A stretch of DNA of 59,798 bases, from the NCBI GenBank assembly GCA_903940125.1, contig CAJAJL010000079.1:1-59798 (forward strand), written 5' to 3'. Shown piece after piece: positions 34,528 through 43,475 of this stretch. Source of the stretch: an uncultured Chlorobiaceae bacterium. GTDB lineage: Bacteria; Bacteroidota; Chlorobiia; Chlorobiales; Chlorobiaceae. The position numbers and the translations under genes are program-made. The notes under the pieces were generated by a model, which was not told the origin of the DNA, made no database searches, and saw nothing but the letters and a program-made list of their open reading frames with translations. How positions within the stretch are numbered: position 1 is the stretch's first letter; every line of letters begins with the position of its first letter.

Positions 34528-37500
34528 CTACGGGACGAAGACCGGGCGGAAGCCAATGAAGGAGTTACGGTTGCCGGGGGTGTAGTCGTAGCGAAAAGCC
34601 GACCGACAGTTCCCAGCATAGGTGAGCCAGCTACCACCACGAAGCACACGGGTCGAACAAGTATCATCATACCAACTATCAGTCCACTCCCACACGTTAC
34701 CGGCCATATCATAAAGCCCTTCCGGTGTTGCTCCTTCAGGATAGCGGCCTACCGGTGTTGTCACTCCTTCATTGTCATTATAGTTAGCGCGGGTTGGTGT
34801 CGGTTCTGGCTCTCCCCATGGATATGTTCTGCTCTCTTCTCCACCTGCGGCATACTCCCATTCGATTTCGGTTGGTAATCGATAGAGGTGATCATTCGCT
34901 CCACCGCTCTCGATCAATGATAGCCACAAGCAATAAGAGCGTGCGGCATACCAACTTATACCAACTACAGGCTGTTCATCCTTGTTGAATCGTTTGTCAT
35001 CAGCAGAATCTGAGCAAAAGCGGGTAGCTAACTCATTCATGTCCTTAAGATAATCGCTGAATCCCTGGATGCCCTTTGCAAGGCCAAGCAATTTTGTTTT
35101 ATAGGTTTCAATGGGAAGGATACCTGCAAATGCGGGTTCTTTTGATGCCAGGTAGTTTATAAACCTGCCATAGAGTTGATTTGTAACAGTGTATTTTGCT
35201 ACATAAAGATCTGGTAGTGTTTCAGGCTGCTTCGTAAGGGAATAGGTGAATCTTCCTCCCTTAATCAGGATATAATGAGCGCCAAGCTGGTCTGTATGAT
35301 AGTTGTTGAGGCCTTTTTCAACAAACTTCTTCACGGCCTCAAGTGCTTCCGGATTGCCTGTAGCTTTCAGGCATTCCTGCAAATATCGCTGCTGATTTTG
35401 CGTTGTACCAGGGTTATTTAACCTTACTTCTAAAGCCTCTATGTCTATCGTTTTGGCTTCTTCTATCAGGGTTACCAGAAGATCTTGCTGCTTTTGGTTC
35501 AAATTACCACTGATCGGTGAATCAAAGATCTCTTTTATAAAGGCATTAACGGTACATTCCTCACTCTGTCCAATAAAAAAGCGGAGCGGCTCTGACCACC
35601 AGTCGTCGACAAAATGAGTAACAAGTTTGGTAATCAGCTTTGGAGTGCAAGCCTTGCTGAGCTGAACTGCCGCCATGTATTCCCTGAATGATTTATGGCG
35701 GAATCCGTACATCCCATCATCCTTTTTGCCATACTCTATGAGTAACCCAGCATGGTAAATCATATCTTCGCAAAAGCCGTCGACTGAAGGAGGATTATCG
35801 AGCTTATCCAATTCAACCTGTATGTGTGACTTCATTGTTTTTTTACTTGCCTCGTCCTTTCGCACTTTCTGTTGCAACCAAAGTGAGACCGGAGCAAGTA
35901 CTCGCATCGCATCATCTAAAGGCAACTGCAAGCCATTTTGTTGTCGTTTTTTCTGATAACCGAGGAGATAATCCAAGACATTTTTGTATAAATCCGTACG
36001 ACTTTTCGGTAAACAATCTTTTTCTTTCCAGAGCATGGCCATAAACTGCAGTAACAAAGGGACACCGGCTAATGCCCACAGACTCTTGTTTTTGTCATGA
36101 CCACTTTTTTCTTTGTCTTGCTTCAGATAGGCTGAAATGGCGTCTGCTTTTACTTTAGCTTTTTGTAGCTGGCTAACTGCCCATAAAGTTTCGTCACCGA
36201 CAGGGAGTTCACTTGATAAGACGGAAGTGAACCATTTCTGTAAAAAAACGGCCTGTTGATCTTCTGTAAAATCCATTATATCAGCCCGTATTGAATTATT
36301 CAGACTGATACCATCGAGCTGCCTGTACCCTGTAGTCCGTGATGTAACCACAAAAAATGCATTGGTATACAGGGTAACAATACTATTAATCCACGCGCAC
36401 ACCTCCTTTCTGTCATTAACATCACTGATTTCATCAAGTCCATCGAGCAAGACAAGTGTTGTTCGGTTTGCAAGCCATCCAGAAAAAATAGCTTGAGGGA
36501 TAATCAGGTATTTTTCCTCATATATTTCCTGGATAAATGCAGGCAGAGAAAGATAGACACCATCTTTCTTTTTCAGTTCACGAAGCGAGAGAAAAAAAAC
36601 CATAACCGGTTCTGTAAACCCTAACGCTTTATAGCCATCATTTTCAAGACAGGATAATGCATAATGCTTGAGTAAAGTGGTTTTCCCTGAACCTGGATCC
36701 CCGACCACAAGCATCAGGTGTTTTTTTTGAAAAACCAGTTTCATGATATTTGCCGGAGTTCGGATGTGCCCATCTATCTGTTGATCAAGTCCTGAAACAA
36801 CATCAAAACGCATCTCGCTATGCCAAGTTTCTGAAAGACGTAATTCGATAAAGATGTTTGATAGCTTTACTGAAAACTCTTTAATTGCATTAGGCAGTTT
36901 TTGGTTAATATTTTCCAGTTCAGCTATAAGAAAGTTTTGGTAACGGGTAGCATATACATTATCAGTGGGGTTATATCCTTCTGGTGAAACTGAGGTGATA
37001 GATGATGGTGGATCCTTTTTGGTATAACCTTGAATGGGATAGCTTTTGATATGTGAGGTTTCGTCAGGAAAAACACTCGGATCAACCCTCCAGACACCAG
37101 GCGCGCTTTCTTCCTGATAGCAAATTGGAAACACATCAATCTTTGTGCCGTCAAAGCAACCATATAAGGCTCTTTTAGGGCCATTTTCCAGATAGGTTGC
37201 TCCTGCTGCCAGTTGTATGAAATCACCGCCAGGTTCCACCTCAGTTTGATGATAGTGCCCTTGCAGAAGAATATTGATATGAGTTTTTAGAGATTGCCTG
37301 ATTTTAACTCGTTCACAATTGGTATGGAGCCAATCAAACGGATGATGCACCAATGCAAATGCGAGATCAAGCTCATTTTTTTGCCGTTTCTTCTTTAACT
37401 GAGTAATACATTCGTTAATACATGAACGCCCGATGCAGAGCATGCCATGATCTGATTTAGCTTCTTTGCAAAACAGAGTGCTATTCATTAAGAGTAGTCC

Positions 37501-38004
37501 CAGCCGAATGTTCTTTATCTCGCAAGAAATCAGTTCACAGGTGGACTTATCTGGAAAAACCCGAGGTAGAGAGAGAGTATTGAAATAATCATTGTACCAT
37601 GAAGCATAGCAAGCAAGTTTACCGGTAAGGTGATACATCGGAGATTGCTGAAAATACTCATCAATATCTTTCTGGGTTTCAAGAGTTCTTAAAAGGCCAA
37701 TACCCTTTTTACGCTCCACATCATGATTGCCTGGAACAATAAACAAGTACTCCCGTGTTAGATCAGCTGCCTTAAGCAATGCATCAAAGAATGTCGTCGC
37801 TGGGGCATTTACCCCACCCTTAAAAACCCCAACATCACCTTTACCTGCAATGTCGCCTGTTGCAAAAATAAGATCAGGGTTCCAATTGCCTTGCTCACGA
37901 TACCATTGAACAGATTCAACTAGAGCCTTAAGTACAACATCAGATTCATAAGGATTTGATGTACTCAAATGAATATCCGAAACATGCAACCAGGTTACTG
38001 CCAT
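34528..38004 (-). CDS. Metallophosphoesterase-NACHT-FGE/C-type-lectin fusion; putative DGR target
   Basis: A 1158-residue multidomain protein. Residues 1-290 are a metallophosphoesterase (VSDIHLS, ATGDIAGKGD, VPGNHDVE, VHHPFDW, LQGHYHQTE). Residues about 425-650 are a NACHT NTPase with Walker A GDPGSGKTT (Lys441) and Walker B LVLLDGLDEI (Asp521), followed by a helical region. Residues about 905-1158 are a formylglycine-generating-enzyme (FGE)-type domain with the C-type lectin fold, ending in RVLRGGSW...NRNSFIGFRP. This last domain in this position is the standard target of diversity-generating retroelements. The likely mode is ligand sensing by the variable lectin, NTPase switching and phosphoesterase output, by inference from NACHT/STAND systems. 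The gene appears intact. Confidence 0.85.
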   Translation of the reverse strand: MAVTWLHVSDIHLSTSNPYESDVVLKALVESVQWYREQGNWNPDLIFATGDIAGKGDVGVFKGGVNAPATTFFDALLKAADLTREYLFIVPGNHDVERKKGIGLLRTLETQKDIDEYFQQSPMYHLTGKLACYASWYNDYFNTLSLPRVFPDKSTCELISCEIKNIRLGLLLMNSTLFCKEAKSDHGMLCIGRSCINECITQLKKKRQKNELDLAFALVHHPFDWLHTNCERVKIRQSLKTHINILLQGHYHQTEVEPGGDFIQLAAGATYLENGPKRALYGCFDGTKIDVFPICYQEESAPGVWRVDPSVFPDETSHIKSYPIQGYTKKDPPSSITSVSPEGYNPTDNVYATRYQNFLIAELENINQKLPNAIKEFSVKLSNIFIELRLSETWHSEMRFDVVSGLDQQIDGHIRTPANIMKLVFQKKHLMLVVGDPGSGKTTLLKHYALSCLENDGYKALGFTEPVMVFFLSLRELKKKDGVYLSLPAFIQEIYEEKYLIIPQAIFSGWLANRTTLVLLDGLDEISDVNDRKEVCAWINSIVTLYTNAFFVVTSRTTGYRQLDGISLNNSIRADIMDFTEDQQAVFLQKWFTSVLSSELPVGDETLWAVSQLQKAKVKADAISAYLKQDKEKSGHDKNKSLWALAGVPLLLQFMAMLWKEKDCLPKSRTDLYKNVLDYLLGYQKKRQQNGLQLPLDDAMRVLAPVSLWLQQKVRKDEASKKTMKSHIQVELDKLDNPPSVDGFCEDMIYHAGLLIEYGKKDDGMYGFRHKSFREYMAAVQLSKACTPKLITKLVTHFVDDWWSEPLRFFIGQSEECTVNAFIKEIFDSPISGNLNQKQQDLLVTLIEEAKTIDIEALEVRLNNPGTTQNQQRYLQECLKATGNPEALEAVKKFVEKGLNNYHTDQLGAHYILIKGGRFTYSLTKQPETLPDLYVAKYTVTNQLYGRFINYLASKEPAFAGILPIETYKTKLLGLAKGIQGFSDYLKDMNELATRFCSDSADDKRFNKDEQPVVGISWYAARSYCLWLSLIESGGANDHLYRLPTEIEWEYAAGGEESRTYPWGEPEPTPTRANYNDNEGVTTPVGRYPEGATPEGLYDMAGNVWEWTDSWYDDTCSTRVLRGGSWLTYAGNCRSAFRYDYTPGNRNSFIGFRPVFVP
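34531..34650 (-). other. Putative DGR variable region (VR)
   Basis: The last 40 codons encode the lectin-fold motif W1126-LTY-AGNCRSA-F-R-YDY-TPGNRN-SF-IGFR. The putative variable codons are CTC, ACC, TAT, TTT, TAC, GAC, TAC, TCC and TTC. All end in C or T and each can arise from AAC or AAT by changing adenines only, the signature of DGR mutagenesis. Invariant neighbours keep other codons. No template repeat or reverse transcriptase is seen in the window, so the assignment rests on this pattern and the domain type. Confidence 0.65.
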
Positions 38005-38657
38005 AATAAGGGAGTGAATGGATTAACAGGAATGGAACTGACGTGTTTACAATATAATACAAACCTGAAGATTGTGTATTGCATAACAAACAAGCCCGCC
38101 CCCCCGCTGCTGTCCGCTCAAGATCGCCACTGCCCCCCCTGCAATGCTCGCCAAGCAAAAGACAGAAGCCAAAGAGCACTGCACGCCGCCGCCAGATGCC
38201 AGATCGCACGCCACGCATGCAGGCAGCAGAAGCCAAAGCAAGCAAGCCGCCAATGCCAGCTCCCCCGCCAAAGCTCTTGGCAGCATTCGCCAATGCACCG
38301 TAGCGATCTTCGTATGCACTGGCGCGCTATTTGCCTCAGCTCTTACTGCAAATAGCGTGACAGTGCAGGCTTATCGCTGAGTTGATTGTGGCAAGGGTTT
38401 GGCGCCATATTTGCCCAAACTCCTGCTGGCAAATATTGTGACAAACCTGCTGGCAAGATGCAGGTACTCCTGCACGAAGGGCCACCCAGAAGTGCATACA
38501 GGGAGCTATAAAATTAATCACTTCTGTGGTGGCCCGCCCACATTAATGCGCGAAGCGCCATATTTAATTGTTGCCAATGCCCGGCTCTTCCGCCAAAGCT
38601 CTTCATGACAGCATTTGCCAATGTCAGTTACCAAGTCAGCAAGCGGAGCGCGCAGTG
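38005..38657. repeat. Non-coding, C-rich region with diverged internal repeats and hairpins
   Basis: About 650 bp without a convincing gene. Two diverged copies of a motif containing GCCAATGCC, CCGCCAAAGCTCTT and GCATTyGCCAATG occur at about 38250-38297 and 38574-38624. Between them lie two related hairpins, GCTATTTGC/GCAAATAGC (38327-38357) and ATATTTGCC/GGCAAATAT (38408-38437), whose stems differ by a paired change (C-G against A-T). A third partial copy (GCGCCATATTT) is at about 38556. Composition differs sharply from neighbouring genes: C-runs such as CCCGCCCCCCC. Confidence 0.5.
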
Positions 38658-39704
38658 TTAAAGTTCGTCGTTAGTCCTGGCCACTGGTCTCTGTGATGGA
38701 GCTGAAAGACCTGCTATACTTTTCAGATTTCGGTTCAGGTAAGCCAACAGTTTGCAGATTGCTTTGCGAAGAAGTTTGGCTGGCTTTCTGCGAAGTTTGG
38801 TTACCAGCAGAAAATTTTTGCGCGCTTTCTCTCGATAGGTGCGTGGTTTTTTCTGCCCTTCTGGCGCATGAGCATGGTGCTGATCAATAATCTGTTCGGT
38901 TTTCTCTCGGGCATCATTGAGCAAACCAAGATCTGTCGGATATCGAATGTCTGCAGGGGCACACGTTGCATCAAGAATCAGTTGCCCTTTGTTCGAAGGC
39001 TGCTCAACCAAGAGTGACCGTGTTGATGCTGGTTCATCCAGCAGAGGCTGATAAGCAGTTGTTTCGTCGCAAGTTGGCTCAACATTGAGCGGCTCTTGCA
39101 ACACAACCTGTTCTTGTGCTGGTTTATCACATACCGATGCATTGATCTCTTGCACCTGTGCTGCTGCGATTGGCTCATCAACAAGCAGTTTCACTTCCCT
39201 GACATCTCTGTCTCTTACCGCCCCTGGTGCAGCAGGCTTGTCTTGAGTACCCGAACCGTGATTATCTTTCTGCTGCTGCAAACGCTCTTGTCTCTCAAGC
39301 TGTTCACGATACTGTTGGTGAAGATGCTCATCCACATGAGCAATATCAAGCGAGGTGAAGCGTTTGCGAAAATGCGTCATCAACGACGGATTGAATGGCG
39401 GTTCAATACGAAAGCTCTCAAAGCCTATAAAGAATTGCAGATAGGGATTTTCCTGTATCTGAGCAACGGTTTCTTCATCACTCAGTCTGAGCGTTTCCTT
39501 GATAATCAATGAACCAAGTGCAATACGAACACTCAATGCAGGATTACCATTGGGTGCAGTAAAATATTTGGCATAAATCTGTTCTGCTGCAAACCATGGA
39601 ATGGTGTTGGACAACTTGAACCAACGATTTTCGGGATCGAGTCCCCCTGTAAATGGCAGTATAAAATCAGTAAACGATAGCTGCTTGAACTGTGGCTGAT
39701 ACAT
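38658..39704 (-). pseudogene. Truncated IS1182-type transposase
   Basis: The frame starts MYQPQFKQLSFTDFILPF, the normal N-terminus of IS1182-like transposases (an in-frame ATG 42 bp upstream is less likely). The DUF772-type N-terminal domain and the first DDE motif LILDATCAPADIRYPTDLG are present, then the match stops after RNLKSIAGL and ends in unrelated residues. The C-terminal part with the remaining catalytic acids, about 150-200 residues in intact relatives, is missing, so the element should be inactive. Between the two domains is an unusually long acidic insert with degenerate LLVDEP/VLQEPL/LLDEPAST/LLVEQP repeats. Insertion-sequence ends were not identified. Confidence 0.75.
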
Positions 39705-39959
39705 GCTTGATTTCGAGGTGCAAGGGTTTTTGACGATTTCTATCATTTACCTTGCACTAATATATCAAAAATATCAGCTTAATCTATATATAATATGAAG
39801 TTAACATTTGTTCAGTAAGCCCTAATATACCGTTTCCCGCAGGCAGGCTAAAGGAATTTTGGTTAAGATTTGTACATTAGGTGTAATAATGATCTCACAG
39901 AAGATTGCTGCAAGAAATTATATACTATGAGACAAGTTCAGAAAAGCGGAGATACTTAC

Positions 39960-40139
39960 ATGGAAAATTTGAAGCAAGAGGCTATCAGGGTAATATCCGA
40001 ATTGCCGGAGACAGCAAACATTGATGACATCATGTATGAACTCTATGTTGTTGATAAAATCAAGAAAGGTAGAGATGCGATTGACCATGGGGAGTCAATT
40101 TCAACCGAAGAGTTAAAAAAAGAGATGCAAGCGTGGTAA
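39960..40139 (+). CDS. Antitoxin of a ParE/RelE-type module
   Basis: A 59-residue acidic protein (MENLKQEAIRVISELPETAN, then IDDIMYELYVVDKIKKGRDAI) typical of small antitoxins placed before ParE/RelE toxins. The ATG follows CGGAG. A longer frame from 39870 exists but lacks a ribosome site. The stop overlaps the toxin GTG start by 7 bp, indicating translational coupling. The fold of this family is not certain. Confidence 0.7.
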   Translation: MENLKQEAIRVISELPETANIDDIMYELYVVDKIKKGRDAIDHGESISTEELKKEMQAW

Positions 40140-40435
40140 AATGGTCACAACCGGCAAAAAACGACTTAAGGCAAATTTATGATTTCATTGCAAGGGATTC
40201 CAGGTTTTACGCGCAGAAAGTCACTCTTGAAATCGTCAAAAAGTCAGAAAAACTAAACTCCTTTCCAGAAGCTGGCAGAATTGTTCCTGAGATGGGAGAT
40301 AACAATATTAGAGAGTTACTTATTTATTCCTATCGAATAATTTATGAAATCTCACCAAGCAAAGTTGAAGTTCTTGCATTGATTCATGCTAAGCGTAATT
40401 TCTTGAACGAGTTAATGAGTGAGCACCTGCAATAA
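40133..40435 (+). CDS. ParE/RelE-superfamily toxin
   Basis: A 100-residue protein with the family pattern: W(S)QPAKNDLRQIYDFIARDS at the N-terminal strand-helix, a FPEAGRIVPE loop, IRELLIYSYRIIYEI and a C-terminal VLALIHAKRNF strand. It starts with GTG inside the end of its antitoxin gene. Toxins of this type block gyrase (ParE) or cleave ribosome-bound mRNA (RelE); which one applies cannot be read from sequence. The module is intact and lies next to IS and antitoxin debris. Confidence 0.85.
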   Translation: MVKWSQPAKNDLRQIYDFIARDSRFYAQKVTLEIVKKSEKLNSFPEAGRIVPEMGDNNIRELLIYSYRIIYEISPSKVEVLALIHAKRNFLNELMSEHLQ

Positions 40436-40459
40436 ATTGCTACTGATTTGTCTGTGATT

Positions 40460-40679
40460 TCACAGGCGACCATGATCAAGCGGAGTTGTCTTACCCTTTC
40501 GCTTATCTTTCAATAGCCTCATCTGCAAGCTTCTCAAGTATGTCCTCCGATTCCGCAAATAATTTTTGCCATTTCGCCTCAGAATGGAGTTCTTCAAGCA
40601 CCCACTTCGCTAATACGTTCTGATCGACCTCTGGAAGGGTTGATGCCTGCTTAAAAGCCATTTCGAGCAATGTCGTCAT
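40460..40679 (-). pseudogene. Frameshifted orphan antitoxin of the small 'LPEVDQ...WVLEELHSE' family
   Basis: From the ATG at 40679 a 58-residue protein is read (MTTLLEMAFKQASTLPEVDQ, then AKWVLEELHSEAKWQKLF) and stops at 40503. Intact relatives continue with a short basic tail ending in a 'GKTTPLD' type motif. Exactly that tail, RKGKTTPLDHGRL followed by a stop, is encoded at 40460-40501 in another frame directly after the premature stop. A one-base gain or two-base loss near 40502 explains the break. No toxin gene follows it on this strand. Confidence 0.65.
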
Positions 40680-40786
40680 AGTATTATTCTCCTCTCTATT
40701 GTTGTTTGCGGTGTTTCTGTTTTACGTCAATACTTTAATACTGGGACTTATAGGACACAGTGGGCTTATGGGACAGATAACAAGGG

Positions 40787-41746
40787 TTATTTCGGCATGC
40801 CAGCAATAAACTGACCAATCCGACCGACCTCCTCTTCGCTGAGCCTGAATTCACCCGCGCCAATGATACCCTCAACCTGAACGGCATTTCGGCCACCGAC
40901 AATTGCTCCTGTAACCGCCGGATGGCGCAAGGTCCATGCAATGGCTACTTCACCGGCTGAACGGCCATGCGGTAATCCGATAGCTTTAAGAAGTTCGACC
41001 AGCTTAATATTTGCAGACAGGCGTGGCTCCTGAAACTCCTTGTTTCCTCTGCGCCAGTCATCCTTGGGAAAATTTGCAACACGTTCGATCGTCATCGCTC
41101 CGGTCAGCATACCCGACAGCATTGGGGAGTAGACAATGACACCGATGTTATGCTCCAGGCAGAAGGGAAGAATCTCCTTTTCAACTGCCGGCCGCAACAT
41201 TGAATAGGGAGGCTGCAGGGATGCAACAGGTGCTATAGGCATGATACGACGCAATTGTTCGACACTGAAATTCGACACTCCGATATGCCGCACAAGACCT
41301 TGCTCTTTCAGGCAGGCCATCTCCTGCCAGCCCTCTTCTATATCGTCGTCTGGATTCGGCCAGTGAATCTGGTATAGATCGATTGCATCAACCCCAAGCC
41401 TCTTCAGGCTCCCTTCACACTCCCGTCTGATAGAATCAGCCTTGAGAGAGTTGGAAATTTGTCTCTCTTCATTCCAAGCCAGTGCGCATTTTGTAAATAT
41501 AAAAGGTTTCTTTTTTAAGCCGGCCACAGCCTTGCCGACAAGTTCCTCCGAATGGCCAAGACCATAAACCGCTGCTGTATCAATCCAGTTTATACCAAGT
41601 TCAAGAGCCCGCTCAATGGCTCCGACAGCATCTCCATCATCCTGCGCACCCCAGCCGTACGCCCAGTTGCTGCCACCAATAGCCCAGCTGCCGAAGCCGA
41701 TGGAAGTAATGTGCATATCGGTATTTCCAAGCTTCCGTGTCTCCAT
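40787..41746 (-). CDS. Aldo/keto reductase
   Basis: A 319-residue NADPH-dependent oxidoreductase of the AKR family. The catalytic tetrad is visible as DTAAVYG (Asp, Tyr), a Lys in FIFTKCAL and a His in YQIHWP; the cofactor-binding GVSNFS and the C-terminal GAIVGGRNAVQVEG motifs follow. Similar proteins are often annotated as general stress protein 69 or pyridoxine 4-dehydrogenase-like; the substrate is unknown. A 17-bp perfect inverted repeat lies 33 bp upstream of its ATG and could be an operator or 5'-UTR hairpin. It is transcribed away from the nif operon. Confidence 0.87.
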   Translation of the reverse strand: METRKLGNTDMHITSIGFGSWAIGGSNWAYGWGAQDDGDAVGAIERALELGINWIDTAAVYGLGHSEELVGKAVAGLKKKPFIFTKCALAWNEERQISNSLKADSIRRECEGSLKRLGVDAIDLYQIHWPNPDDDIEEGWQEMACLKEQGLVRHIGVSNFSVEQLRRIMPIAPVASLQPPYSMLRPAVEKEILPFCLEHNIGVIVYSPMLSGMLTGAMTIERVANFPKDDWRRGNKEFQEPRLSANIKLVELLKAIGLPHGRSAGEVAIAWTLRHPAVTGAIVGGRNAVQVEGIIGAGEFRLSEEEVGRIGQFIAGMPK

Positions 41747-41779
41747 GATAGTATGTTTCAGGTTATTATGGTTGTCAAC

Positions 41780-41817
41780 CCAGCGCCAAACCTACATATC
41801 TGTAGGTTTGGCGCTGG
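41780..41817. promoter_or_regulatory. 17-bp perfect inverted repeat between the reductase and nifH
   Basis: CCAGCGCCAAACCTACA (41780-41796) is repeated as its exact complement at 41801-41817 with a 4-nt spacer TATC. No T run follows on either strand, so it is not a standard intrinsic terminator. It could be a regulator-binding site or a stable 5'-UTR hairpin of the aldo/keto reductase mRNA. Confidence 0.6.
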
Positions 41818-41980
41818 CAATATTATTCTTCCCACGTTGATAGAATACATTTTTTTGTCACAAAATAACGAATTACAAACACTCTTCGGTTGTGATATGC
41901 TTCAATATCAATGCGTAGTAACAGACGAGATCAGGAATGGCCTTTCCTCCTGTAGAAATCATGCCAAAAATATACATAAA

Positions 41981-42012
41981 TGTAACTTTCTGAAATATGT
42001 TACAATATTGTA
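41981..42012. promoter_or_regulatory. Palindromic sites in the nifH upstream region
   Basis: TGTAAC (41981-41986) and GTTACA (41999-42004) form an inverted pair 12 bp apart. Overlapping the second is the perfect 12-bp palindrome TACAATATTGTA (42001-42012). They lie about 165-190 bp upstream of the sigma-54 promoter, the usual distance range for an activator site, but do not match the NifA consensus TGT-N10-ACA. Confidence 0.4.
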
Positions 42013-42168
42013 GCATATTTCCTTACTGATAATCGACATCAAATAAAATAGTTACACCCGATATTAATAAAATATAACCACTTCGATGGGCTGAAACCCT
42101 TCAACTGTAAGGTTTTGCCGGGGACCTCTTTTTTTTATTACATCGCTAATTCATAAACAAGCTGACTT

Positions 42169-42184
42169 TGGCACGCATGTTGCA
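42169..42184 (+). promoter_or_regulatory. Sigma-54 (-24/-12) promoter of the nif operon
   Basis: TGGCACGCATGTTGCA matches the sigma-54 consensus with GG (-24) at 42170-42171 and GC (-12) at 42182-42183, correctly spaced. It lies 88 bp before the nifH ATG. NifA at 30463-32118 is the likely activator. Confidence 0.9.
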
Positions 42185-42259
42185 TATTATATACATAAAT
42201 ATTCAGGATAAAGTATAGTCAAACCTGAATATCTGATGATAAAGACATCGCAAACCTAA

Positions 42260-43096
<837 letters not shown>

Positions 43097-43116
43097 TAAA
43101 CACGGAGTACACACAC

Positions 43117-43473
43117 ATGTTAATGATCAGAACAATCGTCAGGCCGGAAAAGGTATACGAAGTAATGCAGGGACTGCTTGATGCTGGCTACCCCTCTATC
43201 ACAAAGATCCCTGTTGTCGGGCGCGGTAAACAGCGAGGACTTACCGTTGACGACGTTATCTATGACGAAATCCCCAAAGAGATGCTCTTTTTGGTGGTTG
43301 CTGACAGCGACAAGGATTTTGTGGTAAGGGCTATCCTTGATAATGCAAAGTCGGGTGCGGATGGAAAGTTCGGCGATGGCAAGATCTTTATTTCAGCTGT
43401 CGAAGAGGTTTATACTATCAGTTCGGGTGAAAAGGAGAGTGAACCATCACTCACCTCAGCAGAGGAGGCCTGA
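43117..43473 (+). CDS. nifI1: Nitrogen regulatory PII-like protein NifI1
   Basis: A 118-residue PII-family protein (GlnBA/NifI1 type) between nifH and nifD. It starts MLMIRTIVRPEKVYEVMQGL, has a T-loop region with GRGKQRGLTVDD and the FGDGKIFISAVEEVYTI C-terminal pattern. In methanogens NifI1 and NifI2 together bind NifDK and switch off nitrogenase on ammonium addition by blocking NifH docking; 2-oxoglutarate and ATP relieve this. The PII uridylylation Tyr context is not conserved. Confidence 0.93.
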   Translation: MLMIRTIVRPEKVYEVMQGLLDAGYPSITKIPVVGRGKQRGLTVDDVIYDEIPKEMLFLVVADSDKDFVVRAILDNAKSGADGKFGDGKIFISAVEEVYTISSGEKESEPSLTSAEEA

Positions 43474-43475
43474 GC

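Noticed and set aside
38500-38690. An integron attC site, suggested by the TTAAAGTTCGTCGTTAG string near 38657
   Set aside because: No matching 5' half (CTAAC-type) lies within 150 bp and no integrase gene is present.
38005-39746. A DGR reverse transcriptase, accessory gene or template repeat next to the NACHT gene
   Set aside because: No frame has reverse-transcriptase motifs, and no second copy of the variable-region sequence was found in the window.
41750-42168. Canonical NifA upstream activator sequence TGT-N10-ACA
   Set aside because: Each TGT in the interval was checked and none has ACA at the required distance.
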